A program made the position numbers and the translations under genes. The notes beneath the pieces were generated by a model. It was given only the letters and a program-made list of their open reading frames with translations. It made no database searches and was not told the origin of the DNA. This document shows positions 12,101 through 23,563 of a stretch of 64,000 nt of DNA, in pieces. Numbering within the stretch: the stretch's first letter is position 1; each line of letters opens with the position of its first letter. Source of the stretch: Chiua virens (taxonomy: Eukaryota > Basidiomycota > Agaricomycetes > Boletales > Boletaceae); contig JAHNUO010000007.1 in the NCBI GenBank assembly GCA_019787685.1, positions 744,001 to 808,000 of the forward strand, written 5' to 3'.

Positions 12101-12634
12101 CAGCGACGCAGCGTCTGGCTTAGACTGACTGCCCTGCACTTCTTTCCATCCTGTATATCCCATTGTATGAACCCATAAGCGGAAGGCCCACTGTAATGGG
12201 CACAAACCGAAAAACCACATTGCGCGTCCGAAGACACAATAGCCGCGATAGAACAAGTTGAACCACGTCCGGCAAGATGAAACACCCACCCGGTCACCGC
12301 GACGCTTTTCAAAGCAAGCCATGCATAGCTGGTCGCTGCGTTTCTGGTACGTCGCTCAGTCCATTAGGACCGGTCCCAGCTGGAGACGATCGAGGGTGAC
12401 TGTGATGCTCAGACCTTCCCGCTCAGAAGAAAAGATAAGGCTAACGCCATTGTCTTGTGCGTGCTGAGCCTCGTAGCTTTCGAGCTGTCATAGGATAAGG
12501 AAGAAAGGAGTGAGCGAGCGATTTTTTATAATCGGAGTTACGGAGTTTGCCGAGGTGGACAGCCAATAATCACGTGAGGAGCAGACGAGTGTGTCTGACG
12601 CGACTCGTAGTAAACGTGTAACAAAGTTAGTGTT
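9137..12634. other. long stretch without a confident gene
   Basis: About 3.5 kb. The largest open frame is 10049-10522 on the minus strand, listed separately. Others on both strands have no signal peptide, family motif or plausible splice continuation. The right end is the promoter of the UGGT gene. Confidence 0.4.
10049..10522 (-). CDS. hypothetical cysteine-containing ORF
   Basis: 157-codon open frame containing six or more spaced cysteines (ENACPGTDWDGTGRWVCEVD, IKKCVSN, GTRCMFT, HAVCGAA, GRGCVSV). The pattern could suit a small secreted disulfide-bonded protein, but no clean signal peptide precedes it and I found no upstream exon that supplies one. It matches nothing I recognise and may be chance or a decayed gene. 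Confidence 0.2.
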   Translation of the reverse strand: MRCAACISVSTSQVFFENACPGTDWDGTGRWVCEVDVTTLANASLSMGIKKCVSNLMLENMRSNGVTFDRRAGTRCMFTADRPMGYFNILTARSIGVGQEDVAGASHKIVTWGVHVIDMLTPLNSDHAVCGAASSGRGCVSVVKGAAIGNQQLITTA

Positions 12635-15600
12635 ATGTCGCTCGCGCGCACACTGTTTGCGCTTACAGGCATAGTCCTGAGTGTCCATGGCGCGTCTCCT
12701 CCAGTTACTGTCTCTCTGCGTTCCTCTTTCACTGCTACTGATCCATTACTGGAAGCATTGTAAGTCTCCGACTTTGCCCCCTCACTCAATCTCTTACCCT
12801 CTTCTAGCGAGACTGTCGCTATGGAGGACCCTTCGGTCCTCTTTCCTATTCTTTCCGCATTTTCCCTCACAGAACGGCCCACGACACCACTACAGGCACA
12901 TACTGCCGTCTTCTCCAGTGCATCAGACCACATGCACTCGGCTGCGCTCAATTCCGCTCGGGTTCGCCTTGCCCTCCACGCTGTAACCCCTCGCTTGGCC
13001 GCATCTGCAGAGTACTATGACCGTCACGTCGCTGGTTTGGCAGACAGTCCCGAGTGCGCATCCTGGGTTGATTGGTATGGTCAGGTCGTTTGCGACGTAG
13101 ACACTCTTCTTCAGCTCTCCAACTCCCAAGACGATGATACCGCCGTCGAAAAGCCAAAAAGCTATCCTCTCGATCACGTCCATCGAGTGTCTTCGTCTCG
13201 AGAAGGTCCGCGTCACACAGCCATACACTTTGCAGACCCTACTGCTCCGTCATTCCGTCCCCTCCATGAAACATTGCTCAGCTTGGCGCCAAAAGTGGAA
13301 TACGTTCTTCGTTGGGCACACGGGACTGCTGACCATGGTAAAGATGTGTTGTCGACTCACCTCTCTGGATATGGTGTCTCTTTGGATCTTAAGAAGATGG
13401 ACTACCTTGTTCTCGATGATAGGGACCAACCTCAAGAGCACACAACTTCCCAAGATTCTAGTCAACTAGTCGAGCACCGGGATCAAGTCTCACCTGAAGA
13501 AACTCTCGCTTGTATTTTTGATTCTTTGCCATATATCGACGAAGAAGCTGAAATGAGAGCCAAGAATGGAGAGCCGCTGACGTCCATTGAAATCGCAGGT
13601 TGGTTCCTGATCTCATTTTTGTCGAGGGTAGCTTCATCTTCGTTCCACAGATCTTGGTGCAAAAGCAGTCCAGTTTGTCGTAACTTTCTCCGATAAGCCT
13701 CGTACAGAATCACCATATGACCACCAATGTTGGGATAATCAGCAGGCTACGCCGTTCTCCGATGTGGAGCTCTATGAAATACTCACAAATTCATTCCCAC
13801 TCTACACGACATCCCTCGCGCGCAAAATTGACGTCTCCGAGGAATTGAAAGAAGAAATTTACTACAACTGGGCGAAGGTACCACAGGGTGCTAACATGGC
13901 TTGGGTCAACGGACGGGTCCTCCACGAGAACGAGGGCAGCGCCGCTGGTATATTTGGGTCAGAGTCCCTTTGTGCCCCGTCGACTTTGGTGACTGAAACT
14001 TTGTGCTAGGCTTCTACGCACTCTCCAACGCGAGCGTACTCTCGTGAAGTCGCTTGTTGATTTAGGTTTCACATCAGAGCAAGCGATTGAACTCCTGACG
14101 CATCCTGTCCATTCGACATCCCAGCAATCTGGCTCCTCTGCGTCAACGACGGCATCTGCGCGTCATGCTTCCGAGGATCCCGCTCCAGAAGCTGGCGCAG
14201 ACGAAACGGAGGCTGTTGTCGAGGAAAAGAAAACATTTTCACTTCCTCCAAAATATGCTGAATATCTTGAAGGGCTCGTTGATGCAAGCGATAGACAAGA
14301 GGGTGGAGGAGTCGTCTTGTATTGGAATGATTTAGCTGCAGATGCTCGCTACGCAAGTTCCAGTCCTTCTTTACAAGTTGTCCGTATCTTTTCTTTCCTG
14401 CATTCACTTACCTTTCTGACTCAGAATGCAATAATTCACAGCTTCTCCGCGCCCATGCGATGTCACTTTTTTCACCGATGCTTCGGATTCGGCAGAACTT
14501 GGTCAATGTGATTTTCGTCATCGATCTATCACAAACCCGCTCACTGTCGCTTCTCAACACCCTTTCTGAGAATTTTGTTGCTCGAGGCTATCCGGTGAGA
14601 TGGGGCTTTGTTCCTGAAGTGGAGGGCGACAGTGAGTTTATAAGGCGCATCGTAAACGACTTGATATTCATGATTTTCAGGCCTTAGAATGGCTAGACTC
14701 ATTTATTATATCCACTGCATGCATGGACGCGATCGGATGATAGCATTCATTCAAAGTGTATGTGGATCACGATCATTCATCTTTCCAGAAAACTGATGGC
14801 CCGTCACAGCTCATACATGCTCACGCCGAACGCAGATTATCGAGTCAATCCTGGCAAATAGTCCAGGAAACTTTCGAATCACTTAGTGCTGAACACAATT
14901 TTACCGCGGTTGCGCAAGGAGACGTTCCAGTCATTGACGAGACAACAGGAGAGGACATCATCGCTCGATCACAGAAATATGTCCGAAGATTAGGTCTAGG
15001 GGTTCAGGCGACTGCAGGGAAGGGCTACGTATTTGTCAATGGGAGAGACTTCTCCATTAATGACGTAAGTGTAATGCGTCTCGCATTTAAAATATATTAT
15101 AATGAGATGTGCATTTGCAGAACCTTTTCCAACAAATGGCGACCGAAGTCACGGCACAGTTGCAGATTCTTCAGGAGATGGTACGTGTAACGTATGGCGG
15201 CCGCTGTGTTATCACTGACGCTTCCTAAGGTGTATACCGGCGTGATCACGGATGATGATATTCCCTTGATGCCAACGTTTTTCTATGACCTCCCCTCAAC
15301 GCTTCGCCGTCGGAATCCATACATTCACGTCAATAGCCCTTCTGGTCATGGACAAAAATCCGATAGGAGTAGCAGTTTACAAATGTTCAACTTGCCCGAG
15401 TTATTTTCGAAGTCTGGCTTCCACGGCAGTGATGGCTCCTTCGTTATCCCAAGTGCGTGCCATATTCCTGAACTCATTCCGCCCCTTTGATGGTAACGCA
15501 GGTCGGCCTCATGATCTCATGGTAACGGTATATGTCATTGCCGACTTTGATATGCACGAGGGCCTTGAATTGGCCAAGGAAGCCCTCAAATTCATGGTAT

Positions 15601-18600
15601 CCATGGCTCCGTCACATTCCTGAGTACAAGCCTCTCACAATGCTATTGATGTAGATGAACTCGCACCAAAGTCGGCTAAGCTTTATCCAGAATCCCGAGG
15701 CGGAGACATCTAGGGCACCCTACCGTGACGTTGAATACCCTTCTGCATGCGGGTAACCTTAGCGGTATTTCTCCTTCGCGCGTTCTGGAAGCGTTAGATG
15801 ATAGGTCGGAGAGGCATCACGCACAGCAGCCTTTCACCGTAACAGGAGATACAGACAGTGCCGCGGACATTGCAGACCTGCAACAAGCCAGTCGTCTGAT
15901 CGCTCGGTACTTGGGGCTACAGCCTGGACAGAGAGCTATCTTGATCAACGGGCGTGTACGTTATTCGTCGGCTGTATGCATTAGACCTCATTCTCAACCT
16001 CATGGAACAGCTTGTTGGCCCGTTTGACGCAAACTCCGAATTTATCGCCGAGGACTTCGAAATGTTGGAATGCTTCGAAATCAAGCAGCATGTCGGTCGT
16101 GTAGCCGATGCGATTAATGAGATCTTTGGTGGAGATTATACTGCTGATGCGTAAGTAATGGTCGTCCCACCAGCTGCAGGGTTGGTCTGATCAGTGCGTG
16201 CGTGACAACCTACCAGGTTCAAGCGCGCGGACTTGATTTCTTTTGCATCTTCTATCATATATGCTGATCAACAGCCTGATCCTTCTGAAGCCGGCTTATT
16301 CGACACGGCGCCCAAACCGCGTACACGGAATTACCGATTTCTTTCGAGCGTTTATACGTGAATTTCTTCCTTTCACCCTGTTGCCTCTTTCTTATGCTTC
16401 GTTCACAGTAAACTTGCTGTGGGTGACCCTTCTGCCGCTCAAAGTCATATTGCAGTGCTGGTGGATCCCTTGAGCGAAATCGCTCAACGGTGGTCAACGA
16501 TATTGGCAGTACGTTCTAGGTTGCTCCATTTCGTATGGTATGTTCTGAACATCTTTAGCGGTCCTCTGAACTCTTCCCCGACGTCTATATCGAACTCTAC
16601 TTGAATCCTACTCAACATACTGAGGTATGAATATGTTTTTTCAGTACTTGACTACCTTCTGAATAGCAAGCGTGCCTTAGATACCACTTAAAAGATTTTA
16701 TCGTTACAACGTCGTCCCACATCTTAATTATGACCCTCATGGGTAAGCGATTCTTCCAATCATGTCCTGGCTCCAACCATTCTCCAGACAAGAAATTCCC
16801 GCACAAGTCACTTTCAATGGTCTTCCCATAGAACCAATTTATACCCTGGGCATGGATGTCCCGCCTTCTTGGCTAGTCCGCCCACGTGAAGCTCTTTACG
16901 ATCTTGACAATATCCAGCTTGGCAAACTTGCTCCCGAAGACCGGATTCAAGGCGTTCAAGCACTCTTCGCGCTGGACTACCTTGTCGTGGAGGGACATGC
17001 ACGCGAGTTGAAGACTGTCAATCCTCCTAGAGGTGTTCAACTCCAACTCATCAGCGTAAAGGACGGGTCGATCATTGATGATACTCAGGTCGTTGCGAAT
17101 TTGGGGTACTTGCAATTCAAGGCGCGCCCAGGCACGTTCCGACTAGAGATTAGGGAGGGCCGTGGAAGAGAAATTTATGAACTGGAGAGCGTCGGGAGCG
17201 AGGGCTGGAATAGTCCGTCGGTAACTGACGATGAGGATGAGCTGACGGTCATGAATTTCGACGGACTCACTTTATACCCTCGATTGACTCGGAAACCTGG
17301 TATGGAGAGGGCGGATGTCCTCAATGGGTTACAAGGCGTACGTGATGAAGGATCTGGGAATATTATGGGAAACTGGATGTCCAAGTGGGTATTGCAAACT
17401 TGTCGTTCGTCCTTGGTGTAATCTTTCTTCCAGGATGACCTCGTTCCTCACGAATAAAGAAAGCGAGATTAAGAGTGTCCAGAAACAAGGCGACGGTCAG
17501 GCAGATATCAATATCTTCACTGTGGCGTCTGGTTTGTTGTACGAGGTAGGATTTCTATCCCTGTTGGAAGCGCAAATGGGTGCTGATGGCGTCGTCGCAG
17601 CGATTTGCGTCGATCATGATCTTGAGCGTGTTGCGAAATACCAACAGTAGTGTCAAGTTTTGGTTCATCGAGAATTTTCTTTCACCATCCTTCCTTGTGC
17701 GTGTCTCGAACAGCATTTCCACGCTGAATTAATATATCTTGCAGGAATTCATACCACACATGGCGGCAGAGTACGGTTTCCAATACGAGTTGGTGACGTA
17801 CAAATGGCCGTCGTGGCTAAGAGCACAAAAAGAAAAGCAACGCGTCATATGGGCATACAAGATTCTCTTCCTCGACGTCCTTTTTCCGATGGACCTCAAA
17901 AAGGTGATCTTTGTCGATGCCGATCAAATCGTGCGAGCGGACCTGCAAGAGTTGGTCGATTTGGACCTTCATGGGGCACCTTACGGTTACACGCCAATGG
18001 GGAATGACAATCATGACATGGAAGGGTTTAGGTTCTGGAAAACGGGATACTGGCATGATTTCTTGGATGGTAGACCGTATCACATCAGGTATGTTCCATC
18101 GTTGTTTGCTCTTTGTCATCCTTATGTTTTGTTAGTGCTCTGTATGTTGTGGATCTTGTTCGCTTCCGTCAAGTAGGTCGTTCAAACTGATTGTACTTGC
18201 GTTTTCTAACCGTTGGATGCAGATGGCTGCTGGGGTACGTACACGGCATGTGAGATGATGGCGGCATGCTCACTGACGTTGTAGGATCTTCTCCGAGGAT
18301 CATATCAAATGCTGTCTCAAGATCCCAATTCGCTAGCAAACCTAGACCAAGGTAATTTTTTTTTCGTTGTAGTGCTGGAATGGCTGAACAGTGCCACGAA
18401 TCAAGATCTCCCCAACAATTTGCAGGCTCAGGTTCCGATCTATTCCTTGCACGAGGATTGGCTATGGGTAAGTAGATCCCAGCTGCCTACCAGAATAGGT
18501 TGCTGATGACATTTACTCAGTGTGAAACCTGGTGTACGTTTGCTGCTCGATGCAGACATTCGAGACAATACTGAAAGACCACCTGGCTACAGGCAGCAAG

Positions 18601-18931
18601 GATAGACTCCATCGAGCAAAAACGATCGACTTGTGTCAAAATCCGCTCACGGTGAGTTTCTTACCCTAGCGAAACCCACATTCCACTCACCAGACGAACT
18701 ATCTGAGGATAGAAAGAGCCAAAACTGTCCCGCGCACGTCAGATCCCCGAATGGGAAGAGTATGACAGCGAGATTGCTCGGTTCGCGCGCCGACTGGCTG
18801 CCGAGGGCAAGATTCATGCAAGTGTAGCGACGGCGGATTCCCACGTGTTGGCTGGGAGCAATACTGCCGCTGCGCAACCCCAGACAGACGTAAACATGAG
18901 GCGAACGGTTGGAGGGCAAGTCGAGGCATGA
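12635..18931 (+). CDS. UDP-glucose:glycoprotein glucosyltransferase (UGGT)
   Basis: ER-lumen folding sensor that reglucosylates N-glycans of misfolded glycoproteins for another calnexin cycle. The start at 12635 gives a signal peptide ([19 protein letters not shown]). About 20 short introns connect thioredoxin-like and beta-rich segments (for example [77 protein letters not shown]). The C-terminal GT24 domain begins near 17500 with [13 protein letters not shown], then [28 protein letters not shown] and the metal/UDP-binding [14 protein letters not shown], and ends with DWLWCETW and [16 protein letters not shown]. One frame break lies at 15721 (an extra T before [11 protein letters not shown]). 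The tail ends GGQVEA, with no HDEL/KDEL retrieval signal. Confidence 0.92.
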
Positions 18932-19167
18932 ACACGACGAGTTGTAGATTTGTAGAATTAGGATGTCTGCTGGTAGTTTTCAAGACTGGGACCTTTAGCC
19001 CCTGTCCCAGTAACGCCTCCAGCATGGACTTCCATGATTCAGCTCAACCTTTGTTCCCTCATATCCTCTGTCAGCGGTGAGAATAATCCGAATACTGTCA
19101 TGACACTGAGATTACTCTGGAGAGTGATACTTGGTTCTGATCTCGAGAAACAATATATCCGTTCACA

Positions 19168-20078
19168 TTACCAAGGCACTGTATCTCCTTCATGATTATA
19201 GAAACCTCCGGCGTTCGACTTCTTGGCGTTCGACATAACATTGACTATCCCAACTGCGCTTTCGTGAGGCTCGAGCGTCGCCTCATCTCCACCCATGTCT
19301 GATGCCTGTAATCAGTGCGAATGGCAAAGTTCGTTTGACGTGACTTCACCTGTTTTCACCCAACCTGGGTCAATAAGGAATGGAATTAAGTCATGATGTT
19401 CCTTCGCTTGCTTATAGGTCTGGATAGGATCAACACTAGCTGAAGATACCGTATACTCTCACATACCAGCATATTGAGGGCTGCCTTCGAGATGCTGTAA
19501 GATGAGTGCATGCCCCCAGGGTCCACGCTGATACTTGCTAACGAAGTCGATATATTTACAATGACTTTTCGATGACCTCTCTGGATGAGAGGGATGAAAG
19601 CCCTGGTCACCAGGGCAGGACCGACAACATTTGTAGTCACACTATCAATCAATACTTTCGGATCTAAAGTCGAGGCCGTGTCGTTTTTGAACATCTTGGC
19701 GCAATGTCAGTTGGGTAACTCGGAATTGCACAAGTACTCACAATGCCAGCGTTATTGATGAGATAGTCAAGGCCAGCATCCCCAAGGATGTTCTCGACCT
19801 CGCTCTTCGCACGAGAAATGGAAGCTTCCTCGGTCACGTCCATTCACAGAACGTAAAGTTTGCCTAAGGTTTCTGGGACGTTCTTTAGGACATCGAGGTC
19901 AATGGCAGAGGAGGGATTGCGACAAGTGGCAAAAACGATGTTTGCGGGCGCCAGAAGCAGCTCTCGGACGATGCTGAGCCCGATTCCGCGGGACGCACTA
20001 CGAAGATACATTATAAGAGGAGTTATTTAAAGTGATCTACGAATCTTACCCAGTGACAAGCCAAGTTTGGGAGGACAT
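19168..20078 (-). CDS. short-chain dehydrogenase/reductase, with an in-frame stop
   Basis: Classical SDR fold. The start at 20078 reads MSSQTWLVTGASRGIGLSIV after an intron, giving the TGxxxGxG cofactor loop. It continues with the NNAG-type motif (LDYLINNAGI), a Ser in the VNISTSLASI strand and the catalytic YSISKAALNML (Tyr-x3-Lys). C-terminal exons read TYKQAKEHHDLIPFLIDPGW, VKTDMGGDEATLEP and GFYNHEGDTVPW. Between GKLYVL and MDVTEEASIS the codon at 19844-19846 is TGA, where relatives have a sense codon. All splice borders are intact, so this is either a recent null allele or a base error. Substrate unknown. Confidence 0.75.
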
Positions 20079-21424
20079 GATTCCAGAGTGAGCCGTGGGC
20101 GGTGATGCAAACGAGTTGCCCTTAGCAGTGACACCCCTTTGTGCCCTGGATGATCGATCACGCGCAGCATTGCGTCAGATGTGACGCAGATGTGTCTCCG
20201 TGTGGACCATAAACTGACTCGGAGAGCTATACCAAAGTCGGCGTCCAGTTTCTGTACCGAGAACGAGTCGTATACAGAACTAATGCCCATCTATTTTGGG
20301 TTCGCCAACTTGAATTCAGGAGTTCTAGGAAGTTTTAACACAACACCCGCACAAAAGCGGGTACTTCCTAGACGGCTGGTTCGAGACTGACTGTTTGCCA
20401 TAAACCAGTTTCCAGCAGACTTAAGTATGTAGAAGCTGGCGAGTTCTTGTGCCAGCAGAGATTGTGACATGTGACATGTGGCTTTCGGATTTGTCACGCT
20501 CTGTGACTACCACGCGCTGATGGCAATGATTTCCAAGTCACCGGTCGTCCAAGCACTTGCTAGTGAATGACACTTGGGGAGCACAGTGTCGCTTCATACA
20601 CAGTACCTCGTCCTACATGGATATATCCTTCGGCCAGACTTCTCCGTGCCGTGAACATGTGGATGGGTGCCAGAGGAGGTTTTTTAAAGCTTCCTCGACC
20701 TTCCTCCAGTCTGCTGGACGATATTCAAGTCTAGAGCTGGGGCTGTGCGTGATCTCGCACACGAACACCCCAAATCGTTTGCCCCTGGTAACTCCTCACC
20801 TGATCTTTGTCAACAACCCCTTGCAGCCCGATATCTCAGTTTCTCACCAGTCACAAGGTCACAGGTATGAAGAACGCTCCCGAAATTCCGTGTTCTACCC
20901 GCGGGAAAGTTACTGAGTACTCCGAACATTATGATACCGGAGTTGATCTCTTCGCATCTTGCAGCCTAGTTTGGGGGACTAGGAGGGAAATGATTACGGA
21001 CGACAAAACCCACCTGCAGACGCTCAAGATCTTGTAAGTAGGTCGTCCGTCATGATCATGATCTTGGTGTATAGTTATCAGTGAGTTCTCTGAACTTTCA
21101 CGGGCTCCGGACGTTCGGCTGCATCAATGCAGTGCAGACAAACAAGCACCATCGTCACGGTCTTCGGGCCAGCAAGTCTGATGGTTGCACATGTACATGC
21201 AGAATGTGACCTTGACTGACGAATCACCGAGGATTAAGTCATATCACCGATGGCGATCATTGTCCAGCGGGCGGACTCGGAGCGAAACTTTCAAAGCAGA
21301 GCGCACTTGCTGCAAAAAAATGGTCCTTGATCACTTGACCATCTTTTCTCCCAGGGACGCGGGGTATAAAAGCAAGTGATCCAATTGAATTCTCCGGCAA
21401 GAGGAACTACCCTTCTCAAACAAG
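20079..21424. other. intergenic, promoter side of two divergent genes
   Basis: No open frame with a recognisable motif. It separates the minus-strand SDR from the plus-strand thaumatin-like gene. A TATAAA-like box (ggtataaaag) at about 21362 lies some 60 nt before the thaumatin start and is a plausible core promoter element. Confidence 0.4.
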
Positions 21425-22672
21425 ATGAAATTGGCACTCATCTCGTCTCTCGCACTCATATCTGGGGTTTTCGCCCAACGCACCTTAATTGTTTACAATG
21501 GCTGCCCTTTCACTATCTGGTAAATATGACCTGCAAGCGAGTGACTTCCCGCTCACAAGTATTTGAGGCCGGCAATGCTGACGGGTACGGGGACTGCCCC
21601 CAACTATCCAACCGGGTTCGCGTCCACTCTCCTGCCAGCGTGTTTCGTAAATATTAATCCACTCTGAAGATGGGAAGCTGCGGCATATACATCTGTGACG
21701 TTCCAGGTGCGATTCATGTTTCTCCCCTTTGCATGGTACTCATCTGATGATCGTGTCAGGTTCCAAGTGACTGGACTGCGGGAAGAATCTGGGTAAGTCA
21801 AACATGGTAGGAGGGTTAGCCATAAATCTGACGCTTATGATTCTTCATCAGGGCCGCCGTGACTGTGACTTCAGTACTAATCCTGGTCCCAATTCTTGCA
21901 TCGATGGGGGATGCAATGGTGGCTTGGAGTGTACTGCCTCGGTATAGCTCATCATTCCTCCCTTTGAGTTTTATGAATCATTGTGCTTGCAGGGTGTCCC
22001 CCCTGCCTCATTGGCGGAATTTACGCTCGGCGCGGGTGGTATGGACTACTACGATGGTTCGTTCTCCGAGACATTGTGATTCCTTTCCTGATCGTTGGCG
22101 ATAGTTTCTCTCGTCGATGGATACAATTTACCCCTTGCTATCACGAACACAGTTGGTTGTGGTATTGCGGACTGTCCGGTCGATCTTGGCCCTGATTGTT
22201 CGTACTAATTCGCCTCTCCCTGATCGAAAGGATTAATAGCTGCATTCAGGTCCCGCACCCCTCATTGGACCGTACGACTCGACCGGCTTTCCTGTTGGCT
22301 GCAAGAGTGCCTGTGAGGCCAACTTGGATGGCGACCCAAGTAGGCAATCAGATGTCCAGCGAGCGGTGTCCTGACTTGTAACCCTTCCAGCCAACTCGTC
22401 GAACTGCTGTACTGGACAATATGACACGGCTGCAACTTGCCCTTCTTCGGGCGTTGAGTACTACAGTTACTTCAGTGCGTGGATCTTTGTTACCTTAAGT
22501 TATGTTGGGACGACTTCTTTGACCACGTGGTGCGCCGCTGACAGAGGACAGCTGCCCCAACTCGTACTGCTACGCGTATGATGAATCGAGCGGCACGGCT
22601 ATTTGGACCTGTGGTTCCAGCCTCAACGCCGTCTATACCATCACGTTCTGCCCTTCTGCCTCTGAAGTTTGA
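21425..22672 (+). CDS. thaumatin-like secreted protein
   Basis: Extracellular thaumatin/PR-5 fold protein; in fungi these are often linked to beta-glucan binding or hydrolysis. The signal peptide is MKLALISSLALISGVFAQ, followed by RTLIVYNGCPFTIWPAM, TGTGTAPNYPTGWEAAAYTS, DWTAGRIWGRRDCDF, SCIDGGCNGGLECT, LAEFTLGAGGMDYYDVSLVD, GCGIADCPVDLGPDC, FPVGCKSACEANLDGDP, NCCTGQYDTAATCP and a final CPNSYCYAYDESSGTAIWTC. The dense cysteine pattern and the DYYDVSLVDG signature are diagnostic. About eight short introns all join in phase. No break seen. Confidence 0.9.
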
Positions 22673-23563
22673 GGATGAGACTGGGCGAGGGAAAAGGACT
22701 ATTCACTGTCCTAGTATATACGATTTTGAGCTCGTGACTTGTTCTCCTTGAAATTTTTTTTGTTGTACACAGCCGTCCTCAGTCACGTTTCTTCCATGAC
22801 AAAATCATCTCAAACCATGCAAAGGGAGTGCGTTATCGAGCATGGTAGGTGAATTGCATGCGACACCGAAGAATAAATCTAATCCCAGCGGGTGGGCTGA
22901 AATATCCACCAGTACAGGAGCGTTTCTCTCTTCCTGTTGTCCATGTTTTAATCGGGCGGCTTCCGGGTGCGAAATCCAAGATTATAGTCCGGCGCATCGT
23001 ATTCCGTATCAGTGGCTCACGGGTATCCTAGCGATTGACAATGGAGCTAGTACCTCCGCCGTTTCCTTGCGTGGAGTGGCCCCGCATGAGGAATGTAGGT
23101 CATACGGCGCTTTCGACCCGCCCCATCGGAGGAACGTGAGAGTCGGTGAGACCTTGAGGCACGACTTGAGCTGACCGCACCTGGCACGAAATGGCACGTA
23201 AAGGGAAACTTCAGGCCTCGCTGGTCATGTCCGCGATGGAAAACTGGTTTTCCATGTGGTTTCAGTCTGTGATCAGCTGATCCTTGAACCTAAAAAGATA
23301 GGTCGTTTTTAGCCTAGGAATGGAGTTCCACTACTCCGCCAGCTGGCAGCCGCTGGATTCTCACGTCGGTGGAGACGGGAGCGCTGAAATGGCTCCCCTC
23401 GGAAGACGGTACACAACTTGATTCTAGAGGGGATGAAAACTGGTTGCTGTTGTAAATACTGTGGGGCAACACGGTATAATGAGCATATATCTCGTAACAT
23501 CAATGGGATACCAAATCAAATTTGAGAAAGATTCGTAGAACCGGGTGTCCCATCTGATAGAGT
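22673..23563. other. intergenic, no gene seen
   Basis: Lies between two converging genes (thaumatin-like on plus, cystathionine gamma-synthase on minus). Only short open frames without motifs. Confidence 0.4.

Noticed and set aside
11471..12322. Minus-strand frames with hydrophobic stretches
   Set aside because: No start context, family motif or consistent splicing; likely chance.
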